The notes under the pieces were generated by a model that had not been told where the DNA came from, searched no databases, and saw only the letters and a program-made list of their open reading frames with translations. Positions 34,739 to 43,729 of a DNA stretch of 64,000 nucleotides are shown piece by piece. The stretch comes from Verrucomicrobiota bacterium. GTDB lineage: Bacteria > Verrucomicrobiota > Verrucomicrobiia > Limisphaerales > J093. The position numbers and the translations under genes are program-made. The stretch is from contig JADJWF010000001.1 in NCBI GenBank assembly GCA_016716505.1, positions 434,001-498,000 of the forward strand. Reading direction: 5' to 3'. The first letter of the stretch is position 1; each line of letters begins with the position of its first letter.

Positions 34739-35596
34739 TCAGCGGTTCTTGTTCCACACTTCCGGCACCGCCACCCACATGCCGGGGCGCTTGGGGCGGG
34801 CGTCGTAATCGGCCTTGATCCACACCTTCTGCTTGGCCAGGCGCGCGGCGTGGCCGTCATAGAAGCCGAGGTTCGCGCCCTCGCCGTGGCGGTAGAGGGT
34901 GGGGCCGCCCGCGCCGGCGTCCTTGTACTGCTGCACGCTGCCCTTCATGCGCAGCTTGTCCCACCCGATCACGTAGTTCGCGCCCTTCCACTGCGACCAC
35001 CAGTCGTGCCCGTCGTGGAACATGAGCTTCCCGGACGGCTCCTGCACCGCGCTGAGCTTGTGGCCGGCGAACGACGTGCTCGCCAGGGGCCAGTTCCCGG
35101 TGTCGGACGGAAACCAGTCCTCGAAGTTGTAGGCGTAGCTGGTGAGCGTGCCCTTGTTGGCAGAGTCAGGCTGGTTCGGGTTGTTCGCGTAGGCGTAGCG
35201 GGAGGGCTTCCAAATCGCGGTGTCCGCCGGGCAGCGGAACTGAATCGGCGTCTGGACGGTGGAGTTGCCACTCTTGCCGTAGCCAATCGCGTCACGAAAC
35301 GCCTGATTACCCATCCACAATTCCGCGTCGCGGTTCGCCAGGATGGCGATGAGTGGCACGCAATAGTCGTTGTGGTCGCCGGCATAGACCTGGTTGGCGA
35401 TGGCAAACTGGCGGAGATTGTTCAGGCAGGCCGCCTGGTGGCTGGAGCCTTTGGCTCGTTGCAGCGCCGGCAGCAACATGCCGGCAAGGATGGCGATGAT
35501 GGCGATGACCACGAGCAGCTCGATCAAGGTGAAGCCTCCGGGCGGCCAGAAATCAGCGTCCCGGGGCGCGCTTTGCGTCCTGCGATTCGCTTTCAT
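34739..35596 (-). CDS. Type II secretion-like pseudopilin with H-X9-DG C-terminus
   Basis: 285 residues from the ATG at 35596. The leader ends GG, followed by FTLIELLVVIAIIAILAGML, nearly identical to the pseudopilin at 18758. The C-terminal YRHGEGANLGFYDGHAARL contains the H-X9-DG motif. It is paralogous to the other pseudopilin and, like it, lacks neighbouring secretion genes. Longer in-frame starts add a segment without signal character. Confidence 0.9.
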   Translation of the reverse strand: MKANRRTQSAPRDADFWPPGGFTLIELLVVIAIIAILAGMLLPALQRAKGSSHQAACLNNLRQFAIANQVYAGDHNDYCVPLIAILANRDAELWMGNQAFRDAIGYGKSGNSTVQTPIQFRCPADTAIWKPSRYAYANNPNQPDSANKGTLTSYAYNFEDWFPSDTGNWPLASTSFAGHKLSAVQEPSGKLMFHDGHDWWSQWKGANYVIGWDKLRMKGSVQQYKDAGAGGPTLYRHGEGANLGFYDGHAARLAKQKVWIKADYDARPKRPGMWVAVPEVWNKNR

Positions 35597-35741
35597 AGGT
35601 TGGTTCAAGATGGGCGAGGAAAGGGGCGCCCCGCAAGCCTTTTGCGTCTCAGCGGCCGGCTGCCAGCGATCGCGGCAGCCGAAAGAAGACGGGCGGGCAA
35701 TCACGCCCGCCCGTTCTCAGTCTGTTGGTGCAATGGTCGGG

Positions 35742-36470
35742 CTAAGCGCGCCGAGAACGGCGGCGCGCCAAGAGGGCCAGGCCCCCAAGCCCCAGCAGCG
35801 CGAACGTGCTCGGTTCGGGCACCTGCGACACGTGCAGGTCGTCGTAGAACACGAAACCGCTTTGTGAGGAATCCGCGTACAGGTCGAGCGCCGCCAAGGA
35901 TTGAACCCCGTTGCCATCGTCCCAAGGATGAGTGCTCAACAACTGGTTGTTGTAGTACTCGGAGACGGTGCCGGTCGTGAAATCAATCTCAAATCGCAGG
36001 TCCACCCAGGTGTCCCTCACCAGGGGAAGTTCGTTTCCCGGATAGCCCATTTCGGAAGTCACCTTCCCCGCCGTCAGATCCGCGAGCATCTGAACGCTCC
36101 AGTCGTAAGGGCCGCCCGGCTGGTATTTGTTCAGGAGAATCACGTAACTCTCGCCGCTCGCCGTGGACGGCACGTACTGCTTGAGGCTGAAATTCCAAAT
36201 GCCGCCCTCTACGCCGGAGAACGTGCGCACCAAGTCCGAACCGGGTGCGATGCGGACGGACTGCGTTCCGCTGGCAGCGCGCAAACTCGACACCAACGCG
36301 CCAGCACCGGGATCGTTGTCCCAGCCGGCCCAGTTGCCCTGACCGTGAAGATTGGAGCCCAAGGCGTAGCTCTCGAAATCATCGCTGATTTCGGCGCCCA
36401 ACGTGGTGAGTGCTCCCAAGGCCAGAGCGGCCAAGGTCGCCGAAGTGGTAACGTGCATCGAGGATTTCAT
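35742..36470 (-). CDS. PEP-CTERM sorted exported protein
   Basis: 242 residues from the ATG at 36470. An N-terminal signal peptide (SATLAALALGALTTLGAE) is followed by a jelly-roll-like domain (DDFESYALGSNLHGQGNW... to FVFYDDLHVSQ). The sorting tail is VPEPSTFALLGLGGLALLAR followed by RRSRRA: the VPEP motif, a hydrophobic helix and an Arg cluster. An exosortase should cleave after the PEP motif. None is in the window, but a related CPBP membrane protease lies at 62707. Confidence 0.9.
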   Translation of the reverse strand: MKSSMHVTTSATLAALALGALTTLGAEISDDFESYALGSNLHGQGNWAGWDNDPGAGALVSSLRAASGTQSVRIAPGSDLVRTFSGVEGGIWNFSLKQYVPSTASGESYVILLNKYQPGGPYDWSVQMLADLTAGKVTSEMGYPGNELPLVRDTWVDLRFEIDFTTGTVSEYYNNQLLSTHPWDDGNGVQSLAALDLYADSSQSGFVFYDDLHVSQVPEPSTFALLGLGGLALLARRRSRRA

Positions 36471-36690
36471 GAGGATTGAAAACAAACTCGGGGCGCAGGC
36501 TACGACGGCCGGGCGATTTGCCAAGCAGATTCAGGAAAGTGTTACGACCAGCGGGGAAATGGGCCGAGGTGCCACGGCCGGCGTCCGCTTCTGGGGTCCC
36601 GCGCCCCTTTCCGCCAGCACCTCCCCGCGAGCGGCGGCCCCCCGAGGAGGTGGCACCGGAACGCCTCTATTCAGCAACCGGCAGCAGGTC

Positions 36691-38004
36691 TCACGGCCCG
36701 CCGACCGGTGCAGGTCCTTCGAATTTTCGCCCCGCCCACTCATTCAGGCTGCGTTCGGGACGGGGAGGACTCGCGGAGGCGCCCAAGAGTTCCAACGCCT
36801 CTCCCACCAGGTACAGCGAACCGGTGATCAACCGAAACGGTTCGGCCCGCGTCAGCCGAAACGCTTCCGCCAGCGAGTGGCAAACGTTGACCGGGCAACC
36901 CGCCGGGTGCGGCTCACAGGCACTGCGAAGTTGCTCGGGCGTCGCGGCCCGAGCACTGGCCACCGGCACCAGACATGCGGATTTGGCGACCGGCAACAAG
37001 GCCCGACACATGGCCCGCCAATCCTTGTCCTCCAGCGCGCCGAAGATCAGGGCGGGGCGTTGGCCTGGGAAGTGTCGTTCCAACGCGGCAACGAGCGCGG
37101 CTACGCCAGCGGGATTATGGGCACCGTCCACCAGATTAACCTGGCCGTTCTGGCCGTGAACAACCTGCAGCCGTCCCGGCCACCAGACGTTGCGCAAACC
37201 GGTGGTGATTGCCTCCGCCGATACCGGTAGGACCGACGCCAACCGGCGAGCCGTTGCCACGGCCACGGCAGCATTGCGGCGTTGGTGGTCACCCAGCAGC
37301 GGCAGGGAGATTTGATCCAGCGGTGGGCCGTGAAGGTCCTTCTCGGCGACCTCGACAAGATCAGCCCCCGCGTCCGCCGCCGCTGACCGGATTACCCGCA
37401 GCGCTTCCGGCGCGTCGGCCCCGGTGATCACCGGCACGCCGGGTTTGATGATGCCCGCCTTCTCGCGGGCGATTTGATCGAGCGTGTGACCCAGCCACCT
37501 CTCGTGATCGAACGCGATGTTGGTGATGACGCTGGCCAGCGGAGTCACGATGTTCGTGGCATCCAGCCTGCCGCCCATGCCTGTTTCCCAAATCACCAGG
37601 TCACAGCCAGCGGCGGCGAAGTGGCGCAGGGCCATCACGGTGACGACCTCGAAAAACGTGGGCGGGTGATCGCCCGGGAAGTCCGCCAGCAACCGTTTCA
37701 TGGCGGTGACGCCGGCCACCACTTCGGATTCGGACATTGGGCAGCGGTGGACTTGGATGCGCTCGCCGAAACTCACCAGGTGCGGTGAGGTGAACAATCC
37801 CACGCGCTGCCCGGCCGCCCGGAAGACGCTTTCCAGCATCGCGCAGGTGGAGCCTTTGCCATTGGTGCCGGCCACGTGGATGAAGCGCAGCCGCTCGTGC
37901 GGGTTGCCAGCGAGGGCCGCCAGCCGGCGGGTATTCTCCAAACCCAACTTGAGACCGTGGAGTTGGAGGTCGTACAGGAACTGAATGGCTTCCGGGTATC
38001 TCAT
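36691..38004 (-). CDS. folC: Dihydrofolate/folylpolyglutamate synthase
   Basis: 437 residues from the ATG at 38004. The P-loop is HVAGTNGKGST at 43-53, then GLFTSPHLVSFGERIQV, WETGMGGRLDATNIV, ITNIAFDHERWLG and VDGAHNPAGVAAL, the standard FolC series. It ligates glutamate to dihydropteroate and folates in the cytoplasm. It is 220 bp upstream of the PEP-CTERM gene on the same strand. A 7-bp-stem hairpin at 36618-36652 between them lacks a T tract. Confidence 0.94.
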   Translation of the reverse strand: MRYPEAIQFLYDLQLHGLKLGLENTRRLAALAGNPHERLRFIHVAGTNGKGSTCAMLESVFRAAGQRVGLFTSPHLVSFGERIQVHRCPMSESEVVAGVTAMKRLLADFPGDHPPTFFEVVTVMALRHFAAAGCDLVIWETGMGGRLDATNIVTPLASVITNIAFDHERWLGHTLDQIAREKAGIIKPGVPVITGADAPEALRVIRSAAADAGADLVEVAEKDLHGPPLDQISLPLLGDHQRRNAAVAVATARRLASVLPVSAEAITTGLRNVWWPGRLQVVHGQNGQVNLVDGAHNPAGVAALVAALERHFPGQRPALIFGALEDKDWRAMCRALLPVAKSACLVPVASARAATPEQLRSACEPHPAGCPVNVCHSLAEAFRLTRAEPFRLITGSLYLVGEALELLGASASPPRPERSLNEWAGRKFEGPAPVGGP

Positions 38005-38372
38005 GGGGGCGCAGGAATCCGGCCTCGCCGGTCCGACGAACGGCCGCAAAATCACCATCGAATCTGCTCGGAGTCAAACGGCCCGGACACAGGCAGACCT
38101 CGAACCGGCAAGCTGCAAGGGATGGTGACTCAGCAGGTCAGATGGTTGATGGCTGGCTGGGGCCGCCCCGGCGTTTTCGTTCGGACGTTGGGAGTCCGGT
38201 CCAAAGCAAATGCTCCTCGCCGCACGCATCGGCGAGCTGCGCGTTGGCTTACGCAACCGGCCGGCCTTGATTCCGCATCCCGAACTGACAGGGAACGAAC
38301 ATCACCCGTTCCCGGAAGTCGCCCGGGAATTCTGTTGACGCGGAAAACGGCGTTTGGAACGATTAGTTCAGA
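38005..38372. promoter_or_regulatory. Divergent region between folC and the giant-protein operon, with a candidate promoter
   Basis: About 370 bp without a gene. TTGACG at 38335-38340, a 17-bp spacer and AACGAT at 38358-38363 form a weak sigma-70-like promoter just before the giant operon. An inverted repeat TTCCCGG-N7-CCGGGAA at 38309-38329 sits directly upstream of its -35 box and could be an operator. Both are guesses from pattern and position. Confidence 0.3.
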
Positions 38373-41300
38373 GTGTTGGCGACATTCCAAAGGCGATTGC
38401 ACCACTCTGCCCGGGCTCTGCAACGACAGCTTCGGCACCCCTTGGTATTGGCGATTGTAGCGTTTTGGGGCGCCGCCAGCGCTTGGGCTCACACCGAGCA
38501 GGTCCTCTCCGTCAGCGTCACCAACTACACCGGCTACGTCATCGCCTCGGATGCCAACGCCGGGCTGGGACCGGAGTACAACCGCGAGAACATCGCCGCC
38601 CGGGCGGAGATCCGGTACACGGCCCAGACGGCCACGGCGGCCACGTTTTTCTACCGCATCCTGTTCCGCCTGGTGGATGCCGCGGGCAACGTCGTGCCGA
38701 TCTTCGATGAAACTGGCGCCAGCAACACGGTGTACCGCGTCAGCACCTCGGTGCGGTTGCCGACCACGATCTTGGGCATTCCGTTCTCGACCCGCACGCT
38801 GCTCCACGATGCGCCGCTGGTGCCCGTGGGCCGCCTGAGCCCGTTCACCCAGTACCGGGTGACGGTCAACATGGAGAAGGCCGCCTCGGCCACGGGGCGC
38901 TATTCCGCGATCGCCGCCAGCGGCCAGGACAGCCTCCGCACCTACTACCACTTCCCCAGCACGGTCAGCAACGATCCCCAGCGCAACGTGATCGCCGTGC
39001 TGGACGGCGCGGCCTACCAGCGCACCTACCTGGTCAACACCGTCCCGGGACGCGACACGCTGCAGGTGCGGGCGGACTTCACCCTGCGGCGCTACGACGC
39101 CTTCGCCGTCGCGCCCGCCACGCACAACATTCCCCTGCGCTTCACCGCCACGCTGATTGATGCCACCAGCGGCCAGGCCGTGCCGCTGGTGCAGAGCAAC
39201 TTCACCGCCTCGCGCGCGGTGCAGACCTACCTGCTGGCAATCATCGGCAACCCGGTTGGCCCGGCTGTGGTCACGGACAGCGAGGTGTTGAACCTCCGGC
39301 CCGTCGGCCAGCTCGACTCGCCCGGCCGCCTGTACCGCGTGCAGGTGCAGCTCGCGCACGAGGAGACACCTCTCCAGCCCTTCGTCCCGGCCAACACCGT
39401 GGCCTTGGCCAACCAGCGGATGCTGCACTTTAACGGCCGCCTGTTCTTCGGCGACATCGCCACCCGGGTCAACGCGCTCAACAACAACCCCGCCCCGGGT
39501 GCGGTCGGCGTGAACAGCGTGGCCAGCACGCTGGGCATCCCGGCCGGCGGCGGCGTCATCGAGGGCAGCCCGGGCCACACCTACGGCACCGGCGCCGCGC
39601 TGCCGGTGGTGCTGCGCAGCAACGGCAACGCCGAGTACACCGGCGCGCCCAGCGTCGCGGTCAGCGGCCCATCGCCGGACACGAACGCGGTCGCGAACGT
39701 CCGCTTCCAGCGCTCCGGCATGGTGCTCAACACCGCCGGCGGCTTCGCAAACTTCAAGGTCTGGCTGCCCTCCGGCTTCGGCATCCGGCCCGTCCCCAAC
39801 TCGCGCATCACCACCGGCTTCCTCGAGTTCAACAACGTCAAGCTGGTCCAGAACCTCCGGCCGGCCTCGCCGGACCTCGTGCTCGCCTCGATCTTCTGGG
39901 GCGCGGAGGAGACCAAGCCGGTCTGGATCCAGGGCGACGAGCTGCGCTGGCTCGTGGCCGGAGGCCGGTTCGTGCTCAAGCCCACCGGCCGCGCCGAGTA
40001 TGTCCGGAGCAACGAACTGGTCCGCCTTTCCGCCGCGCCCGTCCCCGCCGCGCAGCGGTTCAAGCGCTCGAACGAACAGCTCTTCCAGGCCGTCCGCACC
40101 GTCACCTCCTCCACGGTCGAGATCCGCGCGCACACCGACGGCTCGGCGCGGCTGTTCGCGGATTTCGACTTGGGGTCGGGCGGGTTCGTGACGCATTTCC
40201 CCTATGACTCGGGCGTACGCCACGGCGGCGGCGTGCTGTCGGTGAAGGACGACGTCGTGGACAGTGCGGGCAGCAAGATCGTCAGCGTGCTGCCGATCAA
40301 GCTGCAGTACGCGCGCGACTGTGCCGAGCCGCTGTGCAGCGGCGGCGCCGGGCCGGCCACGCTCGAGTTCAAGCCGGACGGCGAGGTGCTGGACATGACG
40401 CGTGACGGCGGGCTCACCCGTGCGGGGGCGCTGACCAGCGCCGCGCCGTTGAACTGGGGCTGGATCGGCCTGCCGGCGATCCAGAAGTACGCCCATCGCA
40501 CCGAGCCGTTCACCGTCAGCGCCTACGCCATGGCGGGGTCGTTCCTTCGCGGCGACGACACCGCCCTCAACCCCTTGTTCCGCGCGGCCGTGCTGCTTTT
40601 CACCGGCGTCGGCCCGGCCGACCCGGGCCAGGTCGAGCGTCCCGGCCGGCCGGCCTACCAGGCGGGTCTGGGGGATTATCCCGGGCTGAACTTCCGGGTG
40701 GGCACGGACGGCGCGAAGCAGGGCGAGAGCGTCCTGGGCGGCAAAGCCACCGGGCTGTATCCGCTCCGCGGGCGGGCCAAGTACTACGTGCGCAAGGCGG
40801 GGGTGAGCGGCATTCACGAGGCGGTCTTCGGCGCCTTCCCGCCCACGGCGCAGATTTACGGGTACGACTTCAAGTTCTCGAACTTCGGCCTGGCGTTCCT
40901 GGACAGCCGCAACGTGGACAGCCGCACGCAGGGCTCGGTCAGCATCAAGTACCCCTCGGACTTCACGCTGGCCTTCGAGGAGCTCAAGTTCACCTGCCTC
41001 GGCGCGCTCGACGACGCCAAGGTCGCCCCCGGCCAGGAGAACAAGGAGCTGGCCTTCTGGCAGGCGGACTTCACGCCGCTGGCGATGAAGTTCGACCGCA
41101 AGGCTGCCGCCGCGTGCAACCCCGGCGAGGGCTTCCTCACGGTGGGCGTAAAGGCCTGGGCGCAGCACGTGGACGCGCCACTGTTTGGCACGCTGGGCTG
41201 GCATCCCAACGGCAACCTCATCACCCGCGCCGACAACGCCCTCGACCCGCCCTTCGACTCGCGCCTCAAGCTGCCGAACACCTTCCAGCTCAAAGGGCCC

Positions 41301-43727
41301 GGCACGGAGAAGTACACCGTCACCCCGGTCAACGACGCCTACTACAACAACTGGGATTACTACAAGACCGCGCCGGGCTTCATCAACATTGCCGGCAAGA
41401 TGGACGTGCCGTTCTTTGAGGATCTCAAGGTCCACCTGCACACCAGCGCGGACAAGGACGGCACGGGGGCGCCGATATACCTGATGGGCGGCTGGCCCGG
41501 GAAGGGCTTCGAGATTGCCGGCCAGAACTTCTTCAACGCCAACCCGGCCGACCCGGACAACCGCGGCTTCCCCACCGACACCACCGTGGCCGGCTACCGG
41601 CAGGGCAACACGGACAACAACCTCAAGTACCTCGTCCGCGCCCAGCGCAACTGGCTCGGCGTGGTGGACTTCGACTACCCGCTCCAGTGGAGCACCACCA
41701 CGCGCGCCTTCACCATCTTCCGGCCGGTGACCAACAAGCTCCTGGTCGTCAACGTCGAGCACCAGGCGAAGTATCTCAGCGCGAAGAACGCGGAGCTGAA
41801 GTTCGGCATCGAGTACGAGGGCATGCCGAACATCAACCTGGCCAACATGGTCTTTGACCAGCTCGGCGGCGTGCAGAACGCCTTCACCGGCGCGGTCCTC
41901 GGCCCCGCCCGCAACGCCCTCGAGGCCGGCATGGACCGGTTCAACGAGATGCTGCAGGACCAGATGCACGTCTTCTACGACCAGGCCTTCGACACCCTGT
42001 TGGACCCGGTCTTCAAGGCGCTCTACGACCAGCTCAAGGCCATCTACGTCGCCAACGGCAACGCGTTCCCCGCCGGCGAGCCGGGCAACACCATCGCCAG
42101 CTTCATCACTGGCGGCGGCAACTCGGTCGTCAACCGGCTCAACAACCTGGTGGACGGCGCGGGCCCCGGGCAGTTCGACGTCGTCAAGCAGCTCGACGCC
42201 AACCTGGCCCAGATCGAGGACGCCCTGCTGAAGCTGGACCAGATCCTTGCCAAGGCGCCCAACGGCTCGCGCCAGATCGTGGCCCAGCTCATCAAGAACC
42301 TCGTGGGCGAACTGGCGGCGCAGTTCGTCGGCGCGTTCGTGGACAGCAAGCTCAACGAGTTCCTGGCCACGCTCGACCCGACGCTCAGCCAGGTGGAGGC
42401 CGCGCTGGACGAGCTGCGCGGCGTGGTGGGCGACATCCGCGGCGCGCTGGCGCTGCCGGGCAACTTCCGCCAGCAGCTCAAGGCCCAGCTCAACGGCCTG
42501 AACGCCCAGGTCACCGCCGTGGCCAACCAGGTCCGCAACGACGTCAACGGCCGCTTCAACCAGATCCTCAACCTCGGCGACAATCCCTTCACCCACTATT
42601 CCGAGGCCGAGCTGCGCGCCTTCATGCGGCAGAAGCTCGAGGACCGCTTCTTCGCCTCGGTGGTCGCCAAGACCTTCCAGGAGACCATCAAGCACCGGCT
42701 CTACGACGTCGAAGCCGCCATCCGCGAGGGCGTGGACTCGTTCTTCCAGCAGGTCAACCGGGTCATCCGCGACGTGATCTCTGAGTCGCTGGCCGAGGTG
42801 GACAACACCATCAACGGCCTGGCCGACGACGTGAACAGTGTGCTGGGCGCGGGCAAGATCAACGGCTACGCCCACATCAACGGCGATGCGCTGAAGCTGT
42901 TGCGCCTGGACATCTACGCGCAGCTCAAGGTGCCGTCCGAGATGGAGTTCAACGGCTTTTTCCAGATCAAGGAACTGGACTCGGACGGGACGCCCGCCGC
43001 CTGCCTGCCGACCAGCGGCCGCGCCACCGAGGTCACGATGGGCGCCACGGACGTGGACGTGAAGTGGATCAGCGACGGCCTGCGCGCCAACGTGGGGGCC
43101 AAGTTCACCTTCGACCCCGCTATCACCCCGCCGCGCCTGATCAACCTGGGCGGGGGCATCGAACTGACCGGCGAGCTGAGCTTCGAGACCTTCAAGATCA
43201 AGTACCTCGGCGCCTCGATGGGCTTCGGGCAGCTCGAAAACTTCTTCTCCTGCGCCGCGCGCGTCGCCATCAACAAGTACGAGGGCATGGGCGGCATCTT
43301 CTTCGGAAAAACCTGCACGCTCGAACCGTTTTTCTGGGACAAGGACGTGCAGGGCATCCTTGGCACGCCGCCGTTCACTGGCGCCTACGTGTATGTCGAG
43401 GTCTGGATTCCCGTGTCCGAGGCGCTGCTGGGGATTCCGGCCACTTGCCTCTTCCAGATCTCCGCCGGCGTGGGCGCAGGCGCAGGCTATTTCGTCGAAG
43501 GCCCGACGTACGTGGGCAAGATGCTCCTGGGGGCCAACGGGGACGTGCTGTGCATCGTCAGCGTGGGCGGCGAGATCAAGCTGGTGGGCGTGAAGAACGC
43601 CGACGGCCTGCGCCTGAAGGGCTCGGGCACGCTGTGGGGCGAGATCGGCTGGTGTCCGTTCTGCATCTCGTTCTCGAAGAGCGTGGGCCTCGAATACCGC
43701 AACAACTCGTGGAAGGTGGATTTCTAG
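38373..43727 (+). CDS. Giant exported protein of unknown family, first gene of a three-gene operon
   Basis: 1784 residues from a GTG. A signal peptide (HPLVLAIVAFWGAASAWA) ends near residue 40. Residues ~40-1130 are strand-rich, with long Asn/Gly/Pro loops and no domain I can name. Residues ~1160-1500 are predominantly amphipathic helix (LDANLAQIEDALLKLDQILA, LSQVEAALDELRGVVGDIRG), like apolipoprotein or coiled-coil segments. The last ~270 residues return to strands with six or so cysteines (FFSCAARVAINKYEG, TCTLEPFFWDKD) and end in an aromatic strand, LEYRNNSWKVDF, which resembles an outer-membrane-type C-terminus. The stop is 2 bp before the next gene. I cannot assign a function. Confidence 0.85.
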   Translation: MLATFQRRLHHSARALQRQLRHPLVLAIVAFWGAASAWAHTEQVLSVSVTNYTGYVIASDANAGLGPEYNRENIAARAEIRYTAQTATAATFFYRILFRLVDAAGNVVPIFDETGASNTVYRVSTSVRLPTTILGIPFSTRTLLHDAPLVPVGRLSPFTQYRVTVNMEKAASATGRYSAIAASGQDSLRTYYHFPSTVSNDPQRNVIAVLDGAAYQRTYLVNTVPGRDTLQVRADFTLRRYDAFAVAPATHNIPLRFTATLIDATSGQAVPLVQSNFTASRAVQTYLLAIIGNPVGPAVVTDSEVLNLRPVGQLDSPGRLYRVQVQLAHEETPLQPFVPANTVALANQRMLHFNGRLFFGDIATRVNALNNNPAPGAVGVNSVASTLGIPAGGGVIEGSPGHTYGTGAALPVVLRSNGNAEYTGAPSVAVSGPSPDTNAVANVRFQRSGMVLNTAGGFANFKVWLPSGFGIRPVPNSRITTGFLEFNNVKLVQNLRPASPDLVLASIFWGAEETKPVWIQGDELRWLVAGGRFVLKPTGRAEYVRSNELVRLSAAPVPAAQRFKRSNEQLFQAVRTVTSSTVEIRAHTDGSARLFADFDLGSGGFVTHFPYDSGVRHGGGVLSVKDDVVDSAGSKIVSVLPIKLQYARDCAEPLCSGGAGPATLEFKPDGEVLDMTRDGGLTRAGALTSAAPLNWGWIGLPAIQKYAHRTEPFTVSAYAMAGSFLRGDDTALNPLFRAAVLLFTGVGPADPGQVERPGRPAYQAGLGDYPGLNFRVGTDGAKQGESVLGGKATGLYPLRGRAKYYVRKAGVSGIHEAVFGAFPPTAQIYGYDFKFSNFGLAFLDSRNVDSRTQGSVSIKYPSDFTLAFEELKFTCLGALDDAKVAPGQENKELAFWQADFTPLAMKFDRKAAAACNPGEGFLTVGVKAWAQHVDAPLFGTLGWHPNGNLITRADNALDPPFDSRLKLPNTFQLKGPGTEKYTVTPVNDAYYNNWDYYKTAPGFINIAGKMDVPFFEDLKVHLHTSADKDGTGAPIYLMGGWPGKGFEIAGQNFFNANPADPDNRGFPTDTTVAGYRQGNTDNNLKYLVRAQRNWLGVVDFDYPLQWSTTTRAFTIFRPVTNKLLVVNVEHQAKYLSAKNAELKFGIEYEGMPNINLANMVFDQLGGVQNAFTGAVLGPARNALEAGMDRFNEMLQDQMHVFYDQAFDTLLDPVFKALYDQLKAIYVANGNAFPAGEPGNTIASFITGGGNSVVNRLNNLVDGAGPGQFDVVKQLDANLAQIEDALLKLDQILAKAPNGSRQIVAQLIKNLVGELAAQFVGAFVDSKLNEFLATLDPTLSQVEAALDELRGVVGDIRGALALPGNFRQQLKAQLNGLNAQVTAVANQVRNDVNGRFNQILNLGDNPFTHYSEAELRAFMRQKLEDRFFASVVAKTFQETIKHRLYDVEAAIREGVDSFFQQVNRVIRDVISESLAEVDNTINGLADDVNSVLGAGKINGYAHINGDALKLLRLDIYAQLKVPSEMEFNGFFQIKELDSDGTPAACLPTSGRATEVTMGATDVDVKWISDGLRANVGAKFTFDPAITPPRLINLGGGIELTGELSFETFKIKYLGASMGFGQLENFFSCAARVAINKYEGMGGIFFGKTCTLEPFFWDKDVQGILGTPPFTGAYVYVEVWIPVSEALLGIPATCLFQISAGVGAGAGYFVEGPTYVGKMLLGANGDVLCIVSVGGEIKLVGVKNADGLRLKGSGTLWGEIGWCPFCISFSKSVGLEYRNNSWKVDF

Positions 43728-43729
43728 CC

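Noticed and set aside
36618..36652. CACCTCC/GGAGGTG hairpin after folC, considered as a terminator
   Set aside because: The stem is only 7 bp, the loop is large and no T run follows. It is kept only as a note in the folC entry.
38130..42875. A 4.7-kb open frame on the minus strand opposite the first giant protein
   Set aside because: It is the mirror of the giant-protein gene. Codon pattern, signal peptide and operon junctions support the plus strand, and the antisense product is Val/Glu/His-rich without domains. The same reasoning removes the long antisense frames opposite the LamG, CRTAC1, Fn3-like and TSP3-like genes.
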